The notes: generated from the sequence alone by a model not told the origin. 6,498 nucleotides of DNA from Actinomycetes bacterium (GCA_023423215.1 JAFAFZ010000287.1:1-6498), one strand, 5' to 3'. Shown: positions 1-5,604, counted from the first letter of the stretch. Numbers and translations: made by a program.

Positions 1-375
1 TCGGTGAACTTCTACGAGTCCGTGGTCGGCCTGACCGAGCTCGAGGCCGACCACGGCGACGGCCGGTGGGCCATCCTCTCGGGCACGCTCGGCCTGCCCG
101 ACTTCCTGGTCCTCGAGGCCCGCGACGGCGACCGGATCGGCTTCCACCACTTCGGCCTGGAGCTGCCCGACGCCGCCGAGGTCGACGCCGCAGCCGCACG
201 ACTGGCCGAGGCCGGCATCGCCGTCGAGCGCACCGTCGACCACGCCCGCAAGCACAGCGTCGTCGTGCTCGACCCCGACGGCGTGCCGGTGGAGCTGTTC
301 GCCCGACCCGGGGGCAGCGAGTCGATCGCGTTCGCCTCGGTCGTCGACGACGCCAACCGCTCGTTCCTGTTGTGA
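1..375 (+). CDS. VOC-superfamily protein (glyoxalase / extradiol dioxygenase fold), 5' end missing
   Basis: Partial gene: the first visible codons read S-V-N-F-Y-E-S-V-V-G-L, the usual end of the first helix of a VOC domain. The start and the strand carrying the first metal-binding His therefore lie left of the window; the GTG at position 4 is an internal Val, not a start. The visible 124 residues hold the rest of one beta-alpha-beta-beta-beta unit: GFHHFGLEL (His 49/50, a likely metal ligand), a helix DAAAARLAEAGI, and the family signature DPDGVPVELF with Glu 98 as the likely last metal ligand. VOC enzymes bind a divalent metal and include glyoxalases, epimerases and extradiol ring-cleaving dioxygenases; the exact reaction cannot be told. 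The TGA stop at 373-375 overlaps the GTG start of the hydrolase, so the two are co-translated. A catabolic role, perhaps ring cleavage followed by hydrolysis, is inferred from this neighbour only. Confidence 0.85.
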   Translation, partial: SVNFYESVVGLTELEADHGDGRWAILSGTLGLPDFLVLEARDGDRIGFHHFGLELPDAAEVDAAAARLAEAGIAVERTVDHARKHSVVVLDPDGVPVELFARPGGSESIAFASVVDDANRSFLL

Positions 376-1241
376 GCGGCGCGCCTCCTGTGAGCAGCGC
401 GCCCGCGGCGGCGGTGGGCGAGGTCACCGTCGCCCAGTACCCCCTCGCCCTGGACGGCGTCGTCACGCGGGTGTTGGACACCATCGTCGGCGACGACGTG
501 CTGGTCTGCCTGCACGGCGCCGGTTCCCGTGCGGACCGCTGGCGACCCGTGATGCCGCTGCTCGCCGCCGCCGGGTTCCGCGTCGTCGCGCTGGACCACC
601 CCGGCCACGGCCTGGCTCAGCGGCCCGAGGGCTACCCCCACGGCACGCCGGCCTACACGCGGGTCGCCCGGGCGTTGCTCGACGAGCTCGACCTGGGCGC
701 GGTGACGATGCTCGGCACCTCGCTCGGCGGACACGTCGCCGCGACCGCCGCGGTCGCAGATCCGTCGCGGGTCCGTGCCACCGTGCTGATCGGCGCCGTG
801 GGCCTCACCCCGCGGCCGCCCGAGGACGCTGCGGCGGGTTCGCCGATCGTCGACACGAGCGAAGCGGGCACCCGCGCCAAGCTCGAGTTCCTGGTGCACG
901 ACCAGTCGCTCGTGACCGACGAGTGGGTCCGCGAGGAGACGCTGATCGGCAACGCGCCGGGCACCGCCGAGGCGCGCGCGGAGCTCGCCCGCTACCTGGC
1001 CGAGGACCGGCCCGAGGACCTGGTCGGCGAGGCGTACGCCGCGCTCGGCCTACCGACCCGGCTCATCTGGGGCGCCGAGGACCGATGGATCACGCCCGCG
1101 GTCGGCGAGGCCGTCGCGCGGATCGTCCCGCACGCCGAGCTGTCGCTGCTGCCCGGCACCGGCCACGCGCCGTACTACGAGCGACCCGAGGCCTTCACCG
1201 AGCTGGTCCTGCCCTTCCTGGACACCCACGCCCGCGGCTGA
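372..1241 (+). CDS. alpha/beta-fold hydrolase
   Basis: A 289-residue cytoplasmic hydrolase of usual length with a complete catalytic set. HGAG at 48-51 is the oxyanion-hole loop, LDHPGHG at 75-80 the typical strand 4 loop, GTSLGG at 115-120 the nucleophile elbow with Ser117. GAEDRW carries the acid Asp237, and GTGHAPYYERPEAF carries the base His265. Residues 150-220 form the variable cap that sets substrate choice. The GTG at 372 is chosen because it overlaps the TGA of the upstream VOC gene (GTGA) and there is no good Shine-Dalgarno, which points to coupled translation; a second GTG at 390 is possible. The reading frame stays open upstream to 66, but that stretch is an Arg-rich shadow of the VOC gene. 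Being paired with a VOC gene suggests hydrolysis of a ring-cleavage product, an ester or a lactone. Lactonase, haloperoxidase-like or esterase activity cannot be excluded. Confidence 0.9.
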   Translation: MSGAPPVSSAPAAAVGEVTVAQYPLALDGVVTRVLDTIVGDDVLVCLHGAGSRADRWRPVMPLLAAAGFRVVALDHPGHGLAQRPEGYPHGTPAYTRVARALLDELDLGAVTMLGTSLGGHVAATAAVADPSRVRATVLIGAVGLTPRPPEDAAAGSPIVDTSEAGTRAKLEFLVHDQSLVTDEWVREETLIGNAPGTAEARAELARYLAEDRPEDLVGEAYAALGLPTRLIWGAEDRWITPAVGEAVARIVPHAELSLLPGTGHAPYYERPEAFTELVLPFLDTHARG

Positions 1242-1451
1242 TCCGCTCGACCACCGACCTCTGGACGCAGAACGCCACTGAGTCGCGCTCTACGGCCAGA
1301 GAACCCGCCAGGAAAGGGCCTGCTCTCCGGCACGGCTGCGTCGTGCACCACGCCCCCGGGCGCGGCGCCGGTCGGAGAAGCGGACCCATCACTTCCGCGT
1401 CCCCGACCGGAGCCCCGGGCCGGTCGAGCCGGCACGTGTGCGGGGCGGCGG
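1242..1451. other. convergent intergenic spacer with GC-rich inverted repeats
   Basis: 210 bases between the stops of the plus-strand hydrolase and the minus-strand Rieske gene. The open frames that cross it are Arg/Pro/Gly-rich and look like readthrough, so I see no gene. It holds several inverted repeats: a 5-bp stem at 1330-1334/1342-1346, a 7-bp stem at 1404-1410/1420-1426, and the left arm of the hairpin around the Rieske stop. None has a T-tract. The spacer probably serves to end transcription from both sides. Confidence 0.6.
1404..1426. terminator. candidate U-tract-less hairpin between convergent genes
   Basis: CGACCGG (1404-1410) pairs perfectly with CCGGTCG (1420-1426) around a 9-base loop that contains CCCGGG. 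It lies 16 bases past the stop-codon hairpin of the Rieske gene when read on the minus strand. There is no run of T on either side, so a classical intrinsic terminator is not shown; hairpins without U-tracts have been proposed to act in actinomycetes. Confidence 0.3.
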
Positions 1452-1462
1452 TCAGCCGCCCC
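1442..1462 (-). terminator. 8-bp GC hairpin whose loop holds the Rieske stop codon
   Basis: GGGGCGGC (1442-1449) and GCCGCCCC (1455-1462) form a perfect 8-bp stem with the 5-base loop GGTCA. The TGA stop of the oxygenase gene (read on the minus strand, 1454-1452) sits in that loop. No T-tract follows. It may stabilise the mRNA 3' end, aid termination, or simply reflect the poly-Gly end of the protein (TIGGGG). Confidence 0.35.
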
Positions 1463-2720
1463 CGCCGATGGTGACCGGGCTCTCGTCGGCCGAGGTGGCC
1501 GGCCCCGCCGTGGCGGTCGGCGCGAGCGGGTCCATGCCGAGGCGCTCGAGGTAGCGGCGGTAGCGCTTCACCAGCCAGCGGTTGAACTGCGGCAGCGTCG
1601 CCTCCTGGTGGGCGTAGCGGCCCCGGGGCGTGAAGCGCGAGCGCTGCCCCTTCTGCATGGTCTCGTTGGTGTGCATGTCCTGCTGGTTCAGGATGTCGTT
1701 CGCGCCGGTCTGCGAGTCGTAGATCCACTGGAAGTTCGGGGTCCGCAGCGTCGACGGCGGGAACAGCCACTGGATGCGCAGGTGCATCGAGTTCGCCGAC
1801 TCCGGGAAGATCAGGAACATGAAGACCTGATCGGGCATCAGGGCGAAGAAGACCGTCGGCGGGATCGACGCGAACATCACACGGCTGCGCTGGTCCTCGT
1901 TGAGGCCCGGCAGGATCGGCAGCATCGCCTTGAGCGTCGGGTTCACCGCACCGTCGATGTGGCGGAAGTACGTCGGGTGCATGATCTGCCCGTCGTCGTC
2001 GTCCCAGTCGACGAACTGCGCGTTCACCGCCGGAGCCATCTCGTGGTACCCCTTGTGCACGTAGGACGTGTGGTACGGCTCGAGCGCGTTCTCGTGCATG
2101 CCCTTCCAGTTCCACGGCTGGTTCGGGTAGTCGAGCGGCGGCATCGACACGAGGTGCTCGACGTCGTAGTTCGCCATGTCCTCGCCGAGCTTCGTGATCG
2201 TCGGCGCCAGCGGCGCGGCGTCGAGGTCCATGTTGGCGAAGATGAGGCCGTTCCACATCTCGACCTTCATGCGCGGCAGGAACGCCTCGGCCTTCAGCTG
2301 GCCCAGGTCGCAGGTCTTCTGCATCTCGGGCGCGGCGATCAGCGAGCCGTCCAGTCCGTAGGCCCAGTAGTGGTACGGGCAGCGGAAGTTCCTGGCGTTG
2401 CCCTCGGGTGCGTCGTTCGTGATCGGGTAGCCACGGTGCTGGCAGATCGCGGACATGACGCGGATCTCGCCGTCCTCGCCACGGACGACGATGAGCGGCT
2501 CGTCGGTCATCTGCACCGTGAAGTAGTCGCCCGGCTCGGGGATCTGGCTGTGGTGGCCGAGGCAGAGCCACTCGGTCGCGAAGATCGACTCGAACTCGAA
2601 GCGGAAGAACTCCTCCGAGGTGTAGACGCCGCCGGGCATGGTGCGTGCCTCGGACAGGTCACGGGTCGAGATCTCGAGCTGCGCGAGCAGCTCGAGGACG
2701 TCGGGGGTGAGCACGTTCAC
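1452..2720 (-). CDS. Rieske non-heme iron oxygenase, alpha (catalytic) subunit
   Basis: A 422-residue cytoplasmic oxygenase. The Rieske [2Fe-2S] ligands are C93-x-H95 and C114-x2-H117, with 18 residues between H95 and C114. The second half of the motif reads CPYHYW, where most relatives have CPYHGW. The mononuclear iron site is E214-P-Y-H217-T-S-Y-V-H222, with Asp348 in NQQDMHTNETMQKG as probable third ligand. Glu214 stands where many ring-hydroxylating dioxygenases have the bridging Asp; Glu is known there in carnitine oxygenase-like enzymes. Family knowledge says such enzymes take electrons from a ferredoxin or reductase and hydroxylate, dihydroxylate or demethylate a small molecule. No beta subunit, ferredoxin or reductase gene is in the window, so an alpha-only trimer with remote redox partners is inferred. 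The GTG start overlaps the permease stop (GTGA) and has GAGAGG six bases upstream. Substrate not recognised. Confidence 0.93.
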   Translation of the reverse strand: MNVLTPDVLELLAQLEISTRDLSEARTMPGGVYTSEEFFRFEFESIFATEWLCLGHHSQIPEPGDYFTVQMTDEPLIVVRGEDGEIRVMSAICQHRGYPITNDAPEGNARNFRCPYHYWAYGLDGSLIAAPEMQKTCDLGQLKAEAFLPRMKVEMWNGLIFANMDLDAAPLAPTITKLGEDMANYDVEHLVSMPPLDYPNQPWNWKGMHENALEPYHTSYVHKGYHEMAPAVNAQFVDWDDDDGQIMHPTYFRHIDGAVNPTLKAMLPILPGLNEDQRSRVMFASIPPTVFFALMPDQVFMFLIFPESANSMHLRIQWLFPPSTLRTPNFQWIYDSQTGANDILNQQDMHTNETMQKGQRSRFTPRGRYAHQEATLPQFNRWLVKRYRRYLERLGMDPLAPTATAGPATSADESPVTIGGGG

Positions 2721-3706
2721 GTGGGACCTCTCTCTGGGACGGGGGTATCCGGGATGGGGGCATCCGGGACGGGCACCCCGGACACGGTGGTGACGGCGGC
2801 CCGGCGGGCCGCTCGACGGGTGGGGACGACCTCGGCGCCGAGCACCGCGGTCACGACGAGCAGGGCGCCGAGCACCCGCTGCACCGACACCGGGTCGTCC
2901 AGGACGACGACCGCGAGCACGGCGCCGACCACGGGGATCAGCAGCAGGATCAGCGCGCTGGAGGTCGGGTCGACCTCTCGCTGGGCGACGACCTGCAGGC
3001 CGAGCCCGCCGGCCTGCGCGACGCCCAGGTACACGACCGCGGCGAACGCGGTCCAGGTGAGCTCGCCGAACCCGGTGAAGAGCGCGACGACCCCGCCGAG
3101 CAGCGCGACCGCGGCGATCTGGGCGAGGTTGAACGGCGACGCGGACAGGCGCGTCGCGAAGTAGCCGATGAGCAGCACGTGCACCGCGCCGCACCACGCG
3201 GCGCCCAGGCTGAGCACGTCCCCGACGTTCACCTGGAGGCTCGCGCCGGTCAGCAGGAAGCTGCCGACCACGGCGATGGCGATGCCGCCGACGACCCACA
3301 CCGACGGCAGCTTCCGTGCGGTGACCGCAACGAGGACCGGCACGAAGATGACGAACAGGCTCGCCAGGAACGCGGTGTTCGATGCCGAGGTGCGCTGCAG
3401 CGCGAGCGACTGCACCAGGAACCCGAGGGTGTTCACGCCGCCCGCGATGAGCCCGGCGCGCAGGTACACCGACGCGGCGTCGCGCAGCACGCCGCCCTGG
3501 CGGCGACAGAACGGCAGCACCGCGACGGTCGCGACGGCGAAGCGCAGGCACGTCGCGCCGGCGGGGGTCAGGTCCTCGAGCGCCCGCTGGGCGGGCACGA
3601 ACATCGAGCCGAACAGCACCGCGCTCCCTGCGAGCAGCAACCGACCGCGGGTCGTGCCCGTGGTCGACGCCGCGTCGACGATCGGTGCGGGGAGCGCGTC
3701 GCTCAC
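2717..3706 (-). CDS. EamA/DMT-superfamily permease (10 TM)
   Basis: A 329-residue inner-membrane protein with about ten hydrophobic segments, roughly 22-40, 50-67, 82-104, 109-129, 136-154, 164-182, 193-211, 217-238, 249-270 and 276-296. These form two EamA repeats (about 24-153 and 163-293). Typical features are FGSMFVPAQRAL after the first segment, the LRF of TM2, and ALILLLIPVVGAVLAVVVLDDPVSVQRVLGA-like sequence near the end of the second repeat. The family includes drug, amino-acid and metabolite exporters and some importers, so direction and cargo are unknown; the operon suggests substrate uptake or product release for the oxygenase. An unusual tail follows TM10: RR-rich residues 297-303, then a Pro-rich repeat at 311-325. 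GTG start and TGA stop each overlap a neighbour by four bases (cupin upstream, Rieske downstream), so translation is coupled on both sides. Confidence 0.9.
   Translation of the reverse strand: MSDALPAPIVDAASTTGTTRGRLLLAGSAVLFGSMFVPAQRALEDLTPAGATCLRFAVATVAVLPFCRRQGGVLRDAASVYLRAGLIAGGVNTLGFLVQSLALQRTSASNTAFLASLFVIFVPVLVAVTARKLPSVWVVGGIAIAVVGSFLLTGASLQVNVGDVLSLGAAWCGAVHVLLIGYFATRLSASPFNLAQIAAVALLGGVVALFTGFGELTWTAFAAVVYLGVAQAGGLGLQVVAQREVDPTSSALILLLIPVVGAVLAVVVLDDPVSVQRVLGALLVVTAVLGAEVVPTRRAARRAAVTTVSGVPVPDAPIPDTPVPERGPT
2727..2732 (-). promoter_or_regulatory. ribosome-binding site of the Rieske gene
   Basis: GAGAGG on the minus strand, six bases before the GTG at 2720. It settles the start between the two nearby GTG codons (2720 and 2714). 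It lies inside the coding sequence of the permease tail (Glu-Arg-Gly), so ribosomes finishing the permease pass over it. Confidence 0.6.
2741..2783 (-). repeat. 15-bp imperfect tandem repeat encoding the Pro-rich permease tail
   Basis: Positions 2741-2755 and 2756-2770 are two 15-base units that match at 13 of 15 positions. A third, decayed copy (2771-2783) follows. In the permease frame they give P-V-P-D-A / P-I-P-D-T / P-V-P-E-R. The unit length is a multiple of three, so gain or loss of copies keeps the frame. The repeat ends about nine bases from the Rieske ribosome-binding site. Confidence 0.6.
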
Positions 3707-4125
3707 GCCCGGCTGGCCTCGACGTTGACGACGGTGGGGACCTCGGCGTTGCGCACGACGACCGCCAGGCAGGGGATGTCGAGCGGGTTCTCCTCGCGGT
3801 GGGTGAGCCCGCCGGGGATGACGGCGATCTCGCCCGGACGAGCTGAGAACTGCTCCTCGGGACCGCCGTCGGGCGGCGTCACGAAGAAGGTCATCTCGCC
3901 CGAGATGACGCAGACGAGCGTCGTCTGGTCCTCGTGGTGGTGCAGCAGCGAGGGCTGGTCGACGTCGAGCTCGCTGACGCCCATCCAGAGCCCGCCCGCC
4001 GACACGGCGCTGCCGCGCGACAGACCGCCCGAGGCGCCGCCGGCGTCCTCGTGGTCGTCCGCGACCAGTCCGCCGTGCACGACCATCGAGCCGCTCGGAT
4101 AGGTGTCGATCTGTGCCTGGGTCAC
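3703..4125 (-). CDS. small single-domain cupin protein
   Basis: A 140-residue cytoplasmic protein with one cupin beta-barrel. Motif 1 is H62-H-H64 followed by a strand ending ISG (G76). Motif 2, G98-EIAVI-P104-G-G106-LT-H109-REE-N113, fits the textbook pattern G(X)5PXG(X)2H(X)3N exactly. The motif 1 Glu is absent: Thr69 stands where Glu is expected, so the metal site is at most three His, or uses E65/D66 instead. Cupins of this size include dioxygenases, isomerases, decarboxylases and ligand sensors, and the reaction here is unknown. The N-terminal 45 residues (His-, Gly- and Ser-rich) are less conserved-looking. GTG start with AGGAG seven bases upstream (4133-4137). The stop overlaps the permease start (GTGA), and the RidA-family gene ends 52 bases before it. 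In this operon it may act on, or protect against, an oxygenase product. Confidence 0.85.
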   Translation of the reverse strand: MTQAQIDTYPSGSMVVHGGLVADDHEDAGGASGGLSRGSAVSAGGLWMGVSELDVDQPSLLHHHEDQTTLVCVISGEMTFFVTPPDGGPEEQFSARPGEIAVIPGGLTHREENPLDIPCLAVVVRNAEVPTVVNVEASRA

Positions 4126-4177
4126 TGTGCGTCTCCTGCGGATGCCGCTGTCTCGGGTGCTGGACTCTCGGGGCGGT

Positions 4178-4585
4178 TCACGAGCCGATGGCGGCCAGCG
4201 CCTCGATCTCGATCTGGAACTCGGGTCGGACCAGGCGGCTGACCACCAGCAGGGTGTTGCCAGGGTGGACGCCGTCGGGGAAGAGGTCGGCGAAGAGCCC
4301 CTCGCGCACCCGGTAGAAGTCGTCGATGAGCGAGGCGTCGGTCAGGTAGGTCGTCATCTTCACGACGTCCGCGAGCGATCCGCCCGCCGCCTCCATCACC
4401 GTCGCCAGGTTCGAGAAGACCTGGCGCATCTGTCCGTCGAAGTCGCCCTCGGCGACCGAGCCACCGTCGGCGTCCACGCTGAGCTGGCCGCTCACGCAGA
4501 GCAGCCGGCTGCCGGCGGGCAGCGGGACGGCGTGGGAGTACAGGCCGACCGGCGATCCGAGGCCGGCCACGGGGGTGATGGTCAT
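4178..4585 (-). CDS. RidA/YjgF-YER057c-UK114 family protein, lacking the catalytic Arg
   Basis: A 135-residue protein of normal family length. Signatures in order: YSHAV (16-20), SGQLSVD (32-38), FSNLATVMEAAGGSLADVVKM (57-77), and the C-terminal IEIEALA (125-131). True RidA proteins deaminate 2-aminoacrylate and related enamines or imines using an Arg in a P-A-R motif. Here the aligned stretch reads P-G-N-T, so Asn110 replaces that Arg. It therefore belongs with Rid-fold groups whose chemistry is mostly unknown and should not be called a 2-iminobutanoate deaminase. Such proteins are often encoded in catabolic operons, where they may hydrolyse an imine or another unstable intermediate. The ATG start has AGGAG eight bases upstream (4594-4598) and overlaps the regulator stop as ATGA. 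A 52-base gap, the only one in the operon, separates it from the cupin. Confidence 0.92.
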   Translation of the reverse strand: MTITPVAGLGSPVGLYSHAVPLPAGSRLLCVSGQLSVDADGGSVAEGDFDGQMRQVFSNLATVMEAAGGSLADVVKMTTYLTDASLIDDFYRVREGLFADLFPDGVHPGNTLLVVSRLVRPEFQIEIEALAAIGS

Positions 4586-5361
4586 GCTGTCTGCTCCTGG
4601 ACGACGCCGTGCGTCGTCGTGGTGGTGGGTGGGGGGCGGTGGGTGCGCGGCACCGACGCGCCCGGCTCCTGGGCCAGGAACGCGCGGCGCACCGTCTCGA
4701 TCGTGCGGGTCAGGTGGGACACGGCGACGGTGCCGGCGGCCGACGCGTCGCGTGCCACGTAGGCCTCGACGAGCCGGCGGTGCTCGTCGTTCGCGTCGTC
4801 GCGACGGGCGAGCCCGGCGTCGGGCCCGAGCGAGAGGTTCACGTAGACGACCGAGATGTCGGCCAGGCGGGCGAGCACCCCGGAGAGGTGCGGGCTGTGC
4901 GGCGCGGCGTCGAGCACGTGGTGGAAGCGACGGTTCAGCTCGACCCACTCGGTCGAGTCGCCGCAGGACTCCATCCGGGCGCAGCGCGACAGGGCCAGCT
5001 CGAGCTCGTCGTCGGCGAGGTGGGCGATCGACCGCTCCACGGCGAGCGGGATCAGCGCGCAGCGGACCGAGTAGATCTCGTCCATCTCGGCCAGGGTCGG
5101 CGTGTGCACCACGGCGCCGCGGAAGGCGTCGAAGTCGACGAGGCCCTCGGTCGCGAGCTCGCGCAGCGCCTCGCGCACGGGGGTCACGCTGACCTGGAGC
5201 GACGTCGCCAGCTCGGTCTGCACCAGGTGGGTCCCGGCGGCGAGCTCGCCGTGCAGGATGGCGTCGCGGATCCGGGACACGGCGTTCGCGTGCACGGTCT
5301 GCACGCCCGCGGAGCCCAGGCGCGGCAGCGGCCGGCGTCCCGTCGTGCGAGCGGTGCTCAC
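4582..5361 (-). CDS. GntR-family transcriptional regulator, FCD (FadR) subfamily, operon-heading
   Basis: A 259-residue DNA-binding protein. Residues about 22-85 are the winged helix-turn-helix, with recognition helix SVTPVREALRELATEGLV and wing FDAFRGAVVHTP. Residues about 90-228 are the all-helical FCD ligand-binding domain. Candidate metal or ligand residues are N143 and H147 (NRRFHHV), H194 and H216; Asn replaces the Asp often seen at the first position. Family members are usually dimeric repressors released by a carboxylate-type metabolite, so it probably senses a substrate or intermediate of the pathway it heads. The C-terminus carries a low-complexity tail, HRPPPTTTTTHG, absent from its paralogue. 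The GTG start is preceded by AGAGG seven bases upstream (5369-5373). Its stop overlaps the RidA-family start (ATGA), which makes it the first gene of the operon and suggests autoregulation. It is a close paralogue of the plus-strand regulator at 5614-6309. Confidence 0.93.
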   Translation of the reverse strand: MSTARTTGRRPLPRLGSAGVQTVHANAVSRIRDAILHGELAAGTHLVQTELATSLQVSVTPVREALRELATEGLVDFDAFRGAVVHTPTLAEMDEIYSVRCALIPLAVERSIAHLADDELELALSRCARMESCGDSTEWVELNRRFHHVLDAAPHSPHLSGVLARLADISVVYVNLSLGPDAGLARRDDANDEHRRLVEAYVARDASAAGTVAVSHLTRTIETVRRAFLAQEPGASVPRTHRPPPTTTTTHGVVQEQTA

Positions 5362-5420
5362 CGCGCCCCCTCTGCGTCGTCCCGATCTGCGTTCGACCTC
5401 ACCCTGTGCTCCCGGCCTGA

Positions 5421-5444
5421 ATGTTTACATCCTATAGGAAATGT
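5421..5444. promoter_or_regulatory. candidate operator: perfect palindrome in an A/T-rich island
   Basis: TCCTATAGGA (5430-5439) is a perfect 10-bp palindrome. It is flanked on the left by ATGTTTACAT (5421-5430, arms ATGT/ACAT) and on the right by ATGT (5441-5444), so ATGT recurs 20 bases apart on the same face of the helix. TGT-TT-ACA resembles the TGT-n-ACA style of GntR-family operators. This is the only such A/T-rich stretch in the window and lies 60-83 bases before the operon start. Confidence 0.5.
5429..5434 (-). promoter_or_regulatory. candidate -10 element of the five-gene operon
   Basis: TAGGAT on the minus strand fits the actinobacterial TAnnnT pattern and would start transcription near 5422, giving a leader of about 60 bases. 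The best -35-like hexamer, ATGACG (5454-5449), is only 14 bases away, so the -35 is uncertain. The box lies inside the palindrome, so a bound regulator would block it. Confidence 0.35.
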
Positions 5445-5551
5445 GGTGCGTCATCCGGGCGGACGCAAGCGGTAGCGTGTTGCGAACTCGTGAACTCCAT
5501 CCGCCGGTGGCGCTCGGATCCCGTCTCTTCGGTCGTGCAAGATGCGTGCGA

Positions 5552-5557
5552 TACGCT
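5552..5557 (+). promoter_or_regulatory. candidate -10 element of the plus-strand regulator
   Basis: TACGCT fits TAnnnT and sits after GTGCGA. Transcription would begin near 5564, about 50 bases before the ATG at 5614. A weak TTCGGT (5528-5533) lies 18 bases upstream. TAGCGT at 5473-5478 is an alternative -10. Confidence 0.28.
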
Positions 5558-5598
5558 CCGGCACCGAGGAGGCGGGACGGCCCCAGCGGCGTCCTCCC

Positions 5599-5604
5599 GG
5601 GAGG
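5599..5604 (+). promoter_or_regulatory. ribosome-binding site of the plus-strand regulator
   Basis: GGGAGG nine bases before ATG 5614, with AAGG just after it at 5605-5608. It decides the start in favour of 5614 over the in-frame ATG at 5542, which has no Shine-Dalgarno and would add 24 Arg/Pro/Gly-rich residues. Confidence 0.65.

Noticed and set aside
66..371. Upstream extension of the hydrolase frame
   Set aside because: It is Arg/Pro-rich and covers the VOC gene in another frame. The hydrolase homology begins after the GTG at 372.
12..899. 295-codon open frame on the minus strand
   Set aside because: Arg/Gly/His-rich with no recognisable domain, antisense to the VOC and hydrolase genes.
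1242..1451. Possible small gene or RNA gene in the convergent spacer
   Set aside because: Open frames here have no ribosome site and shadow-like composition; the short hairpins do not resemble a known RNA family.
1608..3164. 518-codon open frame on the plus strand opposite the Rieske and permease genes
   Set aside because: Val/Arg/His-rich composition without motifs, fully antisense to two clear genes; long spurious frames are expected at this GC content.
1452..3551. A 699-codon open frame that would extend the Rieske protein upstream through the permease region
   Set aside because: The first 277 codons are Arg/Gly/Ala-rich and lie out of frame over a good ten-segment permease. A GTG with a Shine-Dalgarno at the right distance marks the true start at 2720.
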